Shown: positions 17,377 to 25,719 of the stretch, piece after piece | How the letters are laid out: every line of letters starts with the position of its first letter | Numbering within the stretch: the first letter of the stretch is position 1 | DNA from: an uncultured Flavobacteriales bacterium | GTDB lineage: Bacteria > Bacteroidota > Bacteroidia > Flavobacteriales_F > PHOS-HE28 | Assembly: GCA_937872175.1 (NCBI GenBank) | Contig: CALMPI010000031.1 | Coordinates: forward strand, 30,398-94,397 | DNA length: 64,000 nucleotides | Reading direction: 5' to 3' | Notes under the pieces: generated by a model | What the model saw: only the letters and a program-made list of their open reading frames with translations | Told to the model about the DNA's origin: nothing | Databases searched by the model: none | Made by a program: the position numbers and the translations under genes

Positions 17377-18701
17377 AGGTCCTGTTCATCACCCATCAGT
17401 TCCCGCCGCTGAACATCGGCGGCTCGCACCGTCCGTTCAAGTTCGTGAAGCACCTGCACCGCTCGGGCATCACCCCGGTGGTGATCACCCCGGAGGCTGC
17501 CGCGCATCGCGGGGCCGCGTTGGACAAGGAGGTGGCCGGGCTCGAGGGGCATGCCGTGATCATCCGCACGGCGGTGGACCCGCCCACCTGGATGGACCGG
17601 ATCCGCGGCTCGTACTACCTGAACACGCTCGATCCCGAGGGGCGGCGCTGGCGGCGGCATCTGCTGGCCGCTGCAGAACAGGCCGCCCGCGATCACGACC
17701 TGAAGGCCGTGATCATCTCCATCCCCCCGTTCAGCACCGGCGCCCTCGGGGTGGAGGTGGCCCGCCGCCTGAAGCTGCCCCTGCTGGTGGACCTGCGGGA
17801 TGCATGGAGCCTCTGGCTGATCACCCCCTACGTGAGCCGCCTGCATTTCCTCTGGCGCAAAGCGCACGAGCGGCGTGTATTGCGGGCGGCGGACGCCATC
17901 ACCGTCACCTCCCCGCAGACCATCGCCGACCTGCAGGCCCTGCACCCCATGGTGCCGGCAGAGCGCTTCCATCTGGTGACCAACGGCTACGATCAGCCCC
18001 CGCCGGTGGTGCCGGACAGGATCCAGCTGCCGCCCGCCACACCGCAGCGGCCGTTCACCATCGGCTACGTCGGCAGCTTCTACTACACACCCTATCAGCG
18101 CGACCTGATGTTCAAGCCCTGGTGGCGCAAGAAGCCGTGGCAGTGGCCGCAGTACGCCCCACGACGGGAGGACTGGCGCTACCGGTCGCCCTGGGCCTTC
18201 TTCAGCGCGCTGCAGGAACTGCGGAGGCGCCGACCGGACCTCTATGAGCTCCTTAACGTCGAGCTCGTCGGCGACGTGCCGGGCTGGCTCACCGACATGG
18301 TGAAGGAGCACGGCCTGGAAGGCAAGGTGAAGCTGCACGGGCGCGTGGACCACGACGCTTCCATCCGTTTTCAGGCCTCCTGCGACGCCCTGCTGATCAC
18401 GTCCTCCAAGGTGGTGGGGGGACGGGACTACAGCATCGCGGGCAAGACGTTCGAGTACGTCGCACAGGCGAAGCCGATGCTGGCCTTCGTGTGCGAAGGC
18501 GCGCAGCGCGACCTGCTTGCGCGCACCGGACTCTCCATCGCCTGTCCACCGGACGATCCCGCGGCCGCGGCGGAGCGCATCATCGAACTCCTCGAGGGCC
18601 GGTGCGTGCTGAAGCCCGACAGGGCGGTCATCCAGGACCTGCACATCGAGCGCGTCACCGGACGCTTCGCGCGCATCGTGCAACGCATCGCCCTTCCATG
18701 A
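17373..18701 (+). CDS. GT4-like glycosyltransferase with Trp-rich insertion
   Basis: Probable GT-B glycosyltransferase of 442 residues. The N-terminal domain starts MKVLFITHQFPPLNIGG and contains IISIPPFSTGALGVEVARRL and LLVDLRDAW, the pattern of WbuB-type transferases. After GYVGSFYYTPY comes an unusual basic, Trp-rich insertion (about residues 245-270) before the donor domain resumes with ELVGDVPGWL and the nucleotide-sugar site GKTFEYVAQAKPMLAF. The paralogue at 41877 lacks this insertion. The ATG overlaps the previous stop (ATGA), and the 3' end overlaps the GT2 gene in the same way. The large upstream extension of the frame is an artefact. Confidence 0.83.
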   Translation: MKVLFITHQFPPLNIGGSHRPFKFVKHLHRSGITPVVITPEAAAHRGAALDKEVAGLEGHAVIIRTAVDPPTWMDRIRGSYYLNTLDPEGRRWRRHLLAAAEQAARDHDLKAVIISIPPFSTGALGVEVARRLKLPLLVDLRDAWSLWLITPYVSRLHFLWRKAHERRVLRAADAITVTSPQTIADLQALHPMVPAERFHLVTNGYDQPPPVVPDRIQLPPATPQRPFTIGYVGSFYYTPYQRDLMFKPWWRKKPWQWPQYAPRREDWRYRSPWAFFSALQELRRRRPDLYELLNVELVGDVPGWLTDMVKEHGLEGKVKLHGRVDHDASIRFQASCDALLITSSKVVGGRDYSIAGKTFEYVAQAKPMLAFVCEGAQRDLLARTGLSIACPPDDPAAAAERIIELLEGRCVLKPDRAVIQDLHIERVTGRFARIVQRIALP

Positions 18702-19516
18702 CCGCACGCAAGGGACCGATCGTCAGCATCGTGATGCCCGCGTACAACGTGGAGCGCTACATCGGCGAGGCGGTGCGTTCGGTGCTGGAACAGACCCTGA
18801 CCGATTGGGAACTGATCATCGTGGACGACGGCAGCACGGATGGGACCGCTGCCTTCATCGAGGGCCTTCGTGACCCGCGCATCACCATCATGCATAAATC
18901 CAACGGGGGCATCGGGAGCGCGCGGAACATGGCCCTTGACGTGGCCCGCGGCACCTTCCTCTGCTTCCTGGACGCCGACGATGTGATGCCTCCCCGGAGC
19001 CTGGAGGCACGCGTGGCCGAGTTCCGCAGGGATCCCGCACTGGGCATGGTGGACGGCCGGGTGCGGGTGATGGACGCCCGATTAGAGAACGAGCTCCGTG
19101 TATTCATGCCGAAGCCCACGGACAATGCCTTCCACGAGCTGGTCACCTTCAGCGGCCGCTGCTTCATGGGTCCGAGCTGGATGCTGCGCTGGGAGCTTGA
19201 TCGGAGGCTCCGTTTCGAGGAGGGCATCACGCACGCGGAGGACCTGTTCTACTTCCTCTGTTTCTGCAAGGGCAGGCGGTACGGGTTCACCACGGAGAAC
19301 ATCCTGCTCTACCGGCGCACGGGGCACAGCTCGATGACCACCAACCTGGAAGGCATGGAGCGTTCCATGATCTGGATCGGCCGGGAACTGCGTCGCAGGG
19401 GCCTCGCCTCGGCTCCGGAGCTGCTGACCTACGCGATCAAGCGCAAACGGATGATGGCCGGCTCGTACCGGCAACGGGGCCGATACCTCAGTGCGGTGCT
19501 GGCCCTGATGCGCTGA
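18698..19516 (+). CDS. Glycosyltransferase family 2
   Basis: Inverting GT-A transferase of 272 residues. The family opening VSIVMPAYNVERYIGEAVRSVL is followed by WELIIVDDGSTDGT, with the nucleotide-binding aspartates, and LCFLDADDVMPP, the DxD-type metal site. FEEGITHAEDLFYFL is the usual acceptor-side ED motif. It ends the flippase - methyltransferase - glycosyltransferase operon and converges on the methyltransferase at 19523 with a 6-base gap. Substrate unknown; it probably adds a sugar to the same glycan. Confidence 0.88.
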   Translation: MTARKGPIVSIVMPAYNVERYIGEAVRSVLEQTLTDWELIIVDDGSTDGTAAFIEGLRDPRITIMHKSNGGIGSARNMALDVARGTFLCFLDADDVMPPRSLEARVAEFRRDPALGMVDGRVRVMDARLENELRVFMPKPTDNAFHELVTFSGRCFMGPSWMLRWELDRRLRFEEGITHAEDLFYFLCFCKGRRYGFTTENILLYRRTGHSSMTTNLEGMERSMIWIGRELRRRGLASAPELLTYAIKRKRMMAGSYRQRGRYLSAVLALMR

Positions 19517-19522
19517 GCCCGG

Positions 19523-20206
19523 TCACTTCACGGCCTCCACGTACAACGATTCGCGGCTCCGCACCTCCGAATCGTTGATCAGGGCCGCTTCGTGGCCCTG
19601 CTTGTAGGCCATCCGCTCCACGTTCCGGAAGCCGCTCCGCTCCAGCAGCAGCTTCATCGTCTCCAGGTCGTAGATGAACAGATGGCCATGGTTCCTGAAC
19701 ACGCCGTTGATGCACTGCATCATCGTGTCGTAGCCGTCCTCGTGCGGCATGCGCCGCGACCCACCGTTCCTGCGGTCCTTGTAGATGTCGATGAGCATCT
19801 CACCGTCGGGCACCACGATCCGCACCCGGCCTCCGGGCTTCAGCATGCGGTGGAACTCACGCAGGTTCCGTTCACAGGCCTCCAAGGGGATGTGCTCCAG
19901 GCAATGCTCGGTGTAGATCCCCTCGAAACGCCCATCGGGGAACGGATAGGTGCGCCGCACGATGTCCCAGCACACATCGATCCCCGGGCTCCAGATGTAA
20001 TCCAGATTGACGAACTCCGCATGGGTGTTGGTGCCGCAGCCCACATCGAGGAAGCGTTTGCCGGCCGGGACACGGCGCACCTGCCATCCGGCGTTGCGGA
20101 TGAGCGCGGAGATGGTGAGCTGCACCTTGTACCGGTCGATGAGCCTGCGGCGGGCGGTCGCCATATGGAGCGGGGTTCGTTGCGTGCCGGAAGGCCGGGA
20201 GGCCAC
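19523..20206 (-). CDS. SAM-dependent methyltransferase
   Basis: Class I methyltransferase of 227 residues. Motif I is RFLDVGCGTNTHAEFVNLD, followed by FEGIYTEHCLEHIP and HRMLKPGGRVRIVVPDGE, a pattern frequent in methyltransferases of capsule and LPS loci. The final part lacks the usual C-terminal cap. The GTG at 20206 is taken as start because an exact -7 box lies 8 nt before it; ATG 20164 would remove 14 residues and still keep the whole domain. Possible targets are sugar hydroxyls or a carboxyl in the glycan made by this locus. Confidence 0.82.
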   Translation of the reverse strand: MASRPSGTQRTPLHMATARRRLIDRYKVQLTISALIRNAGWQVRRVPAGKRFLDVGCGTNTHAEFVNLDYIWSPGIDVCWDIVRRTYPFPDGRFEGIYTEHCLEHIPLEACERNLREFHRMLKPGGRVRIVVPDGEMLIDIYKDRRNGGSRRMPHEDGYDTMMQCINGVFRNHGHLFIYDLETMKLLLERSGFRNVERMAYKQGHEAALINDSEVRSRESLYVEAVK

Positions 20207-20214
20207 GCTGCGGC

Positions 20215-20222
20215 CAAAGATA
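20215..20222 (-). promoter_or_regulatory. -7 box of the methyltransferase at 19523
   Basis: TATCTTTG, an exact match, 8 nt before a GTG codon. It supports the longer start. Confidence 0.5.
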
Positions 20223-20240
20223 GCCGCGGCACGATGCGCA

Positions 20241-21488
20241 TCACCGACCCGGCCTCCGCGGTGGAACGGGGATCAGCCGGGCGAGCAGGTCCACCATGTG
20301 ACCGGTGTCGCGCAGGCGCATGGCCACCTCCACGCAACGTGCCCGCAGCACGTCCACCGGCGTGGAGCGAAGACGGGCAAGGCCGGCCCTGAGGTCCTCC
20401 CCCGTCATGGTCGGAAGGTCCTTCACCACGATGCCTACGGCTTCATCCCGCGCGATCCACCAGTCGTCGGCCACGCCTTCGGGGATCAGGATCGGCACGC
20501 CCGCCGCCCAATACAGGGCGGTCTTCACCGGCGACCGGAAGCGCTGGGACGGGGTGGGCGGCACGGCGATGACGCCCAGGTCGGCCGCCGAGAGGTACGG
20601 ACGCAAGGCCTCGGGCGCCATGGGCCCCAGCACGGTGGTGCGGGCCTCCACTTCGGACCAGCCCGGAGCCTGGAGCAACGGGGCCCGGTGCTCCTCATGG
20701 GTGATGATGAGGTGATGCACCGTGGGATCGGCCGCGCACGCGGTACGCATGAAGGCCACGTACTCCGCCTCGCTGTAATAGATGCCCTGGAACTTGCCGA
20801 TGTAGAGCAGCACCGTGCGGCCCTCCAGCGCGAGGCGACGACGGACCTCCGCACCGGCGGCGGTGTTCCGTGCGTTCGCCGGCACATCGATGGTGACGGC
20901 CTGCAGGTGCATCTCCACATCGGGGCGGATGGCGCGCACGTGCTCCATCACCGCCGTCGCCGGCGCCACGATCACATCGGCCTTCCGGACCTCGAGGTCC
21001 TCGGACCAGCGCACCACGCGGTACTTCATCGACCGCTCGGACCACAACCCGAGCTCGCGCATGTACTGGCTGTGCGGCTCGAAATTGACCACCACCAGTC
21101 GCTGGAAGCCGAAGGGCCGCACCAGCGTGGCATAGGCGCTGGCCATGGACAGGAAGCCCACGACGGTGCGCTCCGCATAGCCGCGCGTGAACCGCCAGGA
21201 CCACCAGGCCAGCCGGGCGATGTTGCGGATGCGCTGCAGGAACTGCGCGCCCTTGATCTCGTAGCGGAGCGGCCGCCATGTGATGCGTGCACGGCGCATC
21301 CGTTCGGCCAGCCCGGGCTCCAGCACCGTGGGGCCCGGCTCCTCGGTCACCAGCAGGATGTCCAGCCCCCCGCCCCGCTCCTGCAGCCGCAGTGCATAGT
21401 CCAGCATCAGGGTGGACATCAGCGGATCGCGGATGCTCTGGATGCTGAGCACCAGCGCGCAGGCCCGGTTCCCTGATGCCTTCCTCAT
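20241..21488 (-). CDS. Glycosyltransferase (GT4-like)
   Basis: Probable GT-B glycosyltransferase of 415 residues. The N terminus (ALVLSIQSIRDPLMSTLMLDYA) and VVVNFEPHSQYMRELG form the acceptor domain. The donor domain has VLLYIGKFQGIYYSE, HHLIITHEE, ADLGVIAVPPTPSQRF and the sugar-nucleotide region SPVKTALYWAAGVPILIP. Specificity is not readable. It is coupled to the polytopic membrane protein upstream by an ATGA overlap, which suggests that they act on the same product. The open frame continues far upstream antisense to that gene's own frame; that part is not real. Confidence 0.82.
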   Translation of the reverse strand: MRKASGNRACALVLSIQSIRDPLMSTLMLDYALRLQERGGGLDILLVTEEPGPTVLEPGLAERMRRARITWRPLRYEIKGAQFLQRIRNIARLAWWSWRFTRGYAERTVVGFLSMASAYATLVRPFGFQRLVVVNFEPHSQYMRELGLWSERSMKYRVVRWSEDLEVRKADVIVAPATAVMEHVRAIRPDVEMHLQAVTIDVPANARNTAAGAEVRRRLALEGRTVLLYIGKFQGIYYSEAEYVAFMRTACAADPTVHHLIITHEEHRAPLLQAPGWSEVEARTTVLGPMAPEALRPYLSAADLGVIAVPPTPSQRFRSPVKTALYWAAGVPILIPEGVADDWWIARDEAVGIVVKDLPTMTGEDLRAGLARLRSTPVDVLRARCVEVAMRLRDTGHMVDLLARLIPVPPRRPGR

Positions 21489-22963
21489 GCCCGTTGCACG
21501 ATGCGTTTCCGCTTGGCCAACGCCTCCTTGTTCATCAGTCCCTCGGCCCCGGTCTCGCCCGTGCGGTACTTCTTGAGGTCGAACACCCGGTTGTGCATCT
21601 TCGCCCACAGCCGCTCGCGGTTCAGGTAGCCGATGATGAAGAGGGCGGAGACCATCAGCGGGATCAGCGGGATCTTGAAGCGGACCAGGGCGCCGAAGTT
21701 CGGGGTGGAGATGCCGATCGCGAAGCCGAAGAGCAGGGTGAACACGAAGCACATCAGCACCACCGGGTTGCCCCCCACGCAGCGCAGGAAGAACAGCACC
21801 CTGGTGCGCCAGAGCATCAACAGCGTCAGGCCGAGCAGCCACAGGTTCTCCAATGCGCTGAGGGCCACCACCACCGAGCGGGACTCCCAGAGGTAGGGAC
21901 GGAACAGCGCCGCATTGGTGGCCACGGGGAACTTGGAGAGCAGGCTGCTCAAGGTGCCGTCCATCGGTCCCACATCGAAGTAGTTGCTTCCATATTGCTC
22001 GGCCCGCGACATGTCCGTCTGCAGCACCATCACGGTATCCACCACCTTGTCCAGCGAGAACTTGTCCAGGTTGTCGCCCAACCAACTGAGCACGGTGACC
22101 GAGAGAAAGAGCATGGTGGCCAGGGCGAGGGGGAGCACCACGAACCGGATCAGGGCGTTCTTCATGCGCGCCACCCGGTTGAACATCAGCCAGATCATCG
22201 ACACCGGGAAGATGGACATGAAGATGTACGGCTTCATCACCACCAGGATGATGGCGGCCAGCACCATGCCGATGAAGTTGCCGGCCATCGACCTTCGCTT
22301 GAAGAAGAACTGCACGAAGCAGTGGATCCACCAGCACACCGCGCTCATGGTGAAGGTGTCCTTCATGATCCCCGACCCCCAGAACACCACCGAGGGCATG
22401 TACAGGAAGGCCACGGCGAACTTGTCCGTCAGCGATGGGAACATGGCCACGAACGTGCGGAAGCACTTCCAGATGCCCACGTAGGACATGCTGGCCAGCA
22501 GCACCGTGGTGATGAGGTAGCTGTTGAAGGTGAGGATCACCAGCGGGCTGATCAACCGGATGACGAAGTACGCCCGGGGGTCGAAGTACATGTAGCCATA
22601 GGGGTAGCCCGTCTCCATGCTGAACCGGGCCAGGTTCTCCGGACTGTTGGGGCCGGTCACGATGTCGAAATAGGTCATCGGGTCCAGCTTGAACATGTTG
22701 CTCATCGCCACCGCCGAATAGAAGTACATGATGGTGTCCCCGCCCTTGTAGTAGTAGAAATAGATGAGGCTGAACCCCAGCCCGCCGATCATCTTGGCGA
22801 AGAAGCCCCAGAGCAGATGCCTGTACTCGGGATGCTTCTTGATGGCCATCGTCTTGGCCCGCGAGAAGTAGACGTAGATCACCACCAGGTAGATGGACCC
22901 CACCAGGTACTCCCAGTAGGAGATGTCCACATCGCCGTAGTAGTAGATCCACACCAACGACAT
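21485..22963 (-). CDS. Polytopic membrane protein, possible glycan polymerase or ligase
   Basis: Membrane protein of 492 residues with about ten to twelve hydrophobic segments and a large loop around residues 95-130 rich in Tyr, Phe and Gly (YGYMYFDPRAYFVIRLISP). A central charged loop carries YGSNYFDVGPMDGTL. I do not recognise a characterised family; the topology resembles Wzy-type polymerases and O-antigen ligases. The only partner evidence is the ATGA overlap with the downstream glycosyltransferase. The start at 22963 is supported by a GACCTTTG box 4 nt before it. The cytoplasmic C terminus is Lys/Arg-rich. Confidence 0.7.
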   Translation of the reverse strand: MSLVWIYYYGDVDISYWEYLVGSIYLVVIYVYFSRAKTMAIKKHPEYRHLLWGFFAKMIGGLGFSLIYFYYYKGGDTIMYFYSAVAMSNMFKLDPMTYFDIVTGPNSPENLARFSMETGYPYGYMYFDPRAYFVIRLISPLVILTFNSYLITTVLLASMSYVGIWKCFRTFVAMFPSLTDKFAVAFLYMPSVVFWGSGIMKDTFTMSAVCWWIHCFVQFFFKRRSMAGNFIGMVLAAIILVVMKPYIFMSIFPVSMIWLMFNRVARMKNALIRFVVLPLALATMLFLSVTVLSWLGDNLDKFSLDKVVDTVMVLQTDMSRAEQYGSNYFDVGPMDGTLSSLLSKFPVATNAALFRPYLWESRSVVVALSALENLWLLGLTLLMLWRTRVLFFLRCVGGNPVVLMCFVFTLLFGFAIGISTPNFGALVRFKIPLIPLMVSALFIIGYLNRERLWAKMHNRVFDLKKYRTGETGAEGLMNKEALAKRKRIVQRA

Positions 22964-22967
22964 GCGC

Positions 22968-22975
22968 CAAAGGTC
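22968..22975 (-). promoter_or_regulatory. -7-like box of the membrane protein gene
   Basis: GACCTTTG, one mismatch to TAnnTTTG, 4 nt before the ATG at 22963. It is divergent from the box at 23028. Confidence 0.45.
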
Positions 22976-23027
22976 GGCATTGGCCCTGCATGCCATCCGC
23001 CCCACGGAGCGAGCGCCGATCGCGTGC

Positions 23028-23035
23028 TACGTTTG
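23028..23035 (+). promoter_or_regulatory. -7 box of the zinc-ribbon methyltransferase
   Basis: TACGTTTG, an exact match to TAnnTTTG, 5 nt before the ATG at 23041. Confidence 0.55.
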
Positions 23036-23040
23036 CGCCC

Positions 23041-23922
23041 ATGCCCAAGCGCGGCCCACGCCCCTGTCCCGTCTGCGGGGCCATCGATCACCGGCCGATC
23101 GTCGAGCGCGCGAAGGACCATCTGGTGCGTTGCGGGGCCTGCGGCATGGTGTTCACCGGGCTGGAGCCCACCATGGAGGAGCTCGCCGCCTACTACGGCG
23201 ACTATCCGGTGCATGAGCACCTCTCCCCGGTCACCATCAAGCGATACGATGAACTGGTGGAGGCCTTCGCCCGCTATCGGCGCACCGGGCGCATGCTTGA
23301 TGTGGGATGCGGGGCCGGCATCTTCCTGGAGCGCGCCCGCCTGAAAGGCTGGGAGGTGCATGGCACGGAGTTCGGCCAGCGGGCGCTCGCCTCGTGCCGC
23401 TCCCGCGGCATCGCCATCATCGAAGGGCCGCTCGACCCTGCGAACTATCCGGCGGCCTCCTTCGATGTGGTCTGCTCCTTCGAGGTGATGGAGCACCTCA
23501 CCGACCCCGGTGCGGAGCTGCGGCGCATGGCATCCCTGCTGCGGCCCGGTGGCGCGGTGTACATCACCACGCCCAACTACCGCTCGACGGGCCGCTTCCT
23601 CGCCGGCCGGGCCTGGAACGTGGTGAACTACCCCGAGCACCTCAACTACTTCACGCCGCGCACCCTCACCCGGCTCGCCGAACGGTGCGGCCTGCGCCCG
23701 CGATGGGTGCGCACCACCGGGGTGAGCATTCAGCGTGTGCTCACCCGTGGGTCCCAGGACCCCTCACGCCGCAGGAGCGCCTCGGCCGTGCAGGAGGACC
23801 TGCGCGAACGCCTGGAGCGCAACGTCCTCAACCGTGCCGTGAAGCGGCTGGCCGACCGCACGCTCGATCTGCTGAAGGTGGGTGACACGATCAAGGCCGT
23901 CTACGAGCGGCCGGCTCAGTGA
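23041..23922 (+). CDS. SAM methyltransferase with N-terminal zinc ribbon
   Basis: Protein of 293 residues. It opens with a CPVC...CGAC zinc-ribbon (residues 9-37), as found in sugar C-methyltransferases and related glycan methyltransferases. The class I domain follows: RMLDVGCGAGIFLERA (motif I), CSFEVMEHLTDP, and LLRPGGAVYITTPNYRS. A basic C-terminal tail (QDPSRRRSASAVQEDL) precedes a last helix. The target is probably a glycan or a nucleotide sugar. The start lies 5 nt after an exact -7 box. Its 3' end overlaps rlmH tail to tail by 7 bases. Confidence 0.85.
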   Translation: MPKRGPRPCPVCGAIDHRPIVERAKDHLVRCGACGMVFTGLEPTMEELAAYYGDYPVHEHLSPVTIKRYDELVEAFARYRRTGRMLDVGCGAGIFLERARLKGWEVHGTEFGQRALASCRSRGIAIIEGPLDPANYPAASFDVVCSFEVMEHLTDPGAELRRMASLLRPGGAVYITTPNYRSTGRFLAGRAWNVVNYPEHLNYFTPRTLTRLAERCGLRPRWVRTTGVSIQRVLTRGSQDPSRRRSASAVQEDLRERLERNVLNRAVKRLADRTLDLLKVGDTIKAVYERPAQ

Positions 23923-24377
23923 TGGTAGCCGCTTCCGCGCAGGATCTCCGACGCACGGTACAACTGCTCGGCCAGCACCAACCGCACCATCTGGTGGGTG
24001 AAGGTCATGGGCGAAAGGGCGATGACCTGCGAGGCGCGGGCCCGCAGGCGGTCGTCCACCCCGTAGGCCCCGCCGATGACGAAGGCCACCTGGCGGGCCC
24101 CCTGATCGCGCCACCGCCCGAGGCGTGCCGCGAAGGCCGTGGAAGCGAGACCCTCTCCGCGCTCGTCGAGCAGCACCACCAGGGTGTCCTTCTCCAGGGC
24201 TTTCAACAACCGGTCGGTGCCCTCGCGCCGCTTCCGTTCGGGATCGGTGCCGGGCGGATCGGCGACCACCACCTGCTCCACGGGGAACGAACGCTGCAGC
24301 CGGCCGAGCATCTCCTCGAAGGCGTCGGTGAGCGGGCCGGGCGCGTTGCGGCCCACCATGACCATACGGATGCGCAT
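23916..24377 (-). CDS. rlmH: 23S rRNA (pseudouridine-1915-N3)-methyltransferase RlmH
   Basis: SPOUT-class methyltransferase of 153 residues, the usual RlmH size. It methylates the pseudouridine at position 1915 in helix 69, the same helix that RluD-type enzymes modify. Diagnostic segments are VVLLDERGEGLASTAFA, VAFVIGGAYGVDD and the C-terminal ALSPMTFTHQMVRLVLAEQLYRA, which carry the knot and the SAM site. MRIRMVMVG at 24377 is the normal start. The neighbours DUF4783 and nadC on the opposite strand are a common arrangement in Bacteroidota. Confidence 0.95.
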   Translation of the reverse strand: MRIRMVMVGRNAPGPLTDAFEEMLGRLQRSFPVEQVVVADPPGTDPERKRREGTDRLLKALEKDTLVVLLDERGEGLASTAFAARLGRWRDQGARQVAFVIGGAYGVDDRLRARASQVIALSPMTFTHQMVRLVLAEQLYRASEILRGSGYHH

Positions 24378-24425
24378 GCCGGGGATGTTGACAAGTACGA
24401 GGCCCCGAAGATGCCACACTGGCCC

Positions 24426-24433
24426 GATGTTTG
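24426..24433 (+). promoter_or_regulatory. Possible -7 box of the DUF4783 - nadC - yihY unit
   Basis: GATGTTTG, one mismatch to TAnnTTTG, 33 nt before the ATG at 24467. Confidence 0.3.
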
Positions 24434-24466
24434 CGAAATTGGCCGCACCATCCTGAACCGCCGGAC

Positions 24467-24868
24467 ATGATGAAGCACCTTTCCCTGGCCCTTGCGATCG
24501 CCGTGCACGCCCTGCCCGGGCTGGCACAGGATGCCGTGAAGGACCGTGTGGTGGCCGCCCTCGGCACAGGCAACTCCAAGGAGCTGGCCCAGCACTTCAT
24601 CCCCAACATCGACCTCACGGTGGGGGGCTCCAGCGACGTGTACAGCAAGGCCCAGGCCGAGCAGATCCTGCGGCGCTTCTTCGATGAGAACCCGCCCGTG
24701 GGCATGGTGGTGGAGCACCAGGGCCAGAGCAAGCTGGGCGATCAGTACTACATCGGCATCCTGCGCACCCGCGCCGGCCACTTCCGCGTGACCTTCTTTC
24801 TGAAACGCACCAACGAGCTGCTGCAGGTCAAGCAGTTGCGCATCGAGGCGGGCCGAAGCGACCACTGA
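24467..24868 (+). CDS. DUF4783 family exported protein
   Basis: Small secreted or periplasmic protein of 133 residues. It has a signal peptide ending near LPGLAQ, then a compact alpha/beta domain (VVAALGTGNSKELAQHF, DVYSKAQAEQILRRFF, TFFLKRTN) that matches the phylum-specific DUF4783, a cystatin/NTF2-like fold family of unknown function. Two adjacent ATG codons (24467 and 24470) can start it. It is followed two bases later by nadC, so they are probably co-transcribed. The partnership with nadC and rlmH is positional only. Confidence 0.82.
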   Translation: MMKHLSLALAIAVHALPGLAQDAVKDRVVAALGTGNSKELAQHFIPNIDLTVGGSSDVYSKAQAEQILRRFFDENPPVGMVVEHQGQSKLGDQYYIGILRTRAGHFRVTFFLKRTNELLQVKQLRIEAGRSDH

Positions 24869-24870
24869 TC

Positions 24871-25713
24871 GTGCTCCCCCCAGGAACCGACGCCCTGATC
24901 GCCGCGGCCCTCGCGGAGGACATCGGCGACGGCGACCATACCACGCGCAGCACCATCCCCCCCGGGGCCCGGGGGGGGATGCGGCTGCTGGTGAAGCAGG
25001 ACGGTGTGCTCGCCGGGGTCGAACTGGCGCGCGCCATCTGCGCCAAGGCCCATCCCGACCTGCACCTGCGCCCCCTGCTGGAGGACGGTGCCCATGTGAA
25101 GGCCGGCGATGTGGCCTTCACCCTCTCCGGACCGGTGCATGCCCTGCTCTCCACCGAGCGCGTGCTGCTCAACTTCATGCAGCGCCTCAGCGGCATCGCC
25201 ACCCTCACCCGCCGCTTCGTGGACGCCCTTGAGGGCACCGGATGCCGCGTGCTGGACACGCGCAAGACCACCCCCACCCTGCGCGCCCTGGAGAAGTGGG
25301 CGGTGCGCATCGGCGGTGGCGAGAACCACCGCCATGGCCTGTACGACATGATCCTCATCAAGGACAACCATGTGGACTTCGCCGGCGGGGTGGGCCGGGC
25401 GATCGAGGCCGCCCGCGACTACCTGAAGGCCCGGGACCTCCACATCCCGATCGAGGTGGAGGCCCGCACCCTCCAGGAGGTCGATGAGATCCTGGCCCAT
25501 GGCGGCGCCGACCGCATCATGCTGGACAACTTCGGGACCGACGACCTGCGCAAGGCGGTGGCCATGATCGGGCGACGGCACCGGACCGAGGCCTCCGGCG
25601 GCATCACACTGGCCAACGCACGGGCCTGCGCCGATTGCGGGGTGGACTACATCTCCGTGGGGGCGCTCACCCACAGTGCCACCAGCCTCGACCTGAGCCT
25701 CAAAGCCCTCTGA
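24871..25713 (+). CDS. nadC: Nicotinate-nucleotide pyrophosphorylase (carboxylating)
   Basis: NAD biosynthesis enzyme of 280 residues that converts quinolinate and PRPP to nicotinate mononucleotide. Recognisable are ALAEDIGDGDHTTRSTIP at the N terminus, LLNFMQRLSGIATLTRRFV, the phosphoribosyl and quinolinate site TRKTTPTLRALEKWAV with GGGENHRHGLYD, IEVEARTLQEV and IMLDNF. The start is a GTG at 24871, two bases after the DUF4783 stop. The window holds no nadA or nadB. yihY follows after 6 bases. Confidence 0.95.
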   Translation: MLPPGTDALIAAALAEDIGDGDHTTRSTIPPGARGGMRLLVKQDGVLAGVELARAICAKAHPDLHLRPLLEDGAHVKAGDVAFTLSGPVHALLSTERVLLNFMQRLSGIATLTRRFVDALEGTGCRVLDTRKTTPTLRALEKWAVRIGGGENHRHGLYDMILIKDNHVDFAGGVGRAIEAARDYLKARDLHIPIEVEARTLQEVDEILAHGGADRIMLDNFGTDDLRKAVAMIGRRHRTEASGGITLANARACADCGVDYISVGALTHSATSLDLSLKAL

Positions 25714-25719
25714 CCCGCC

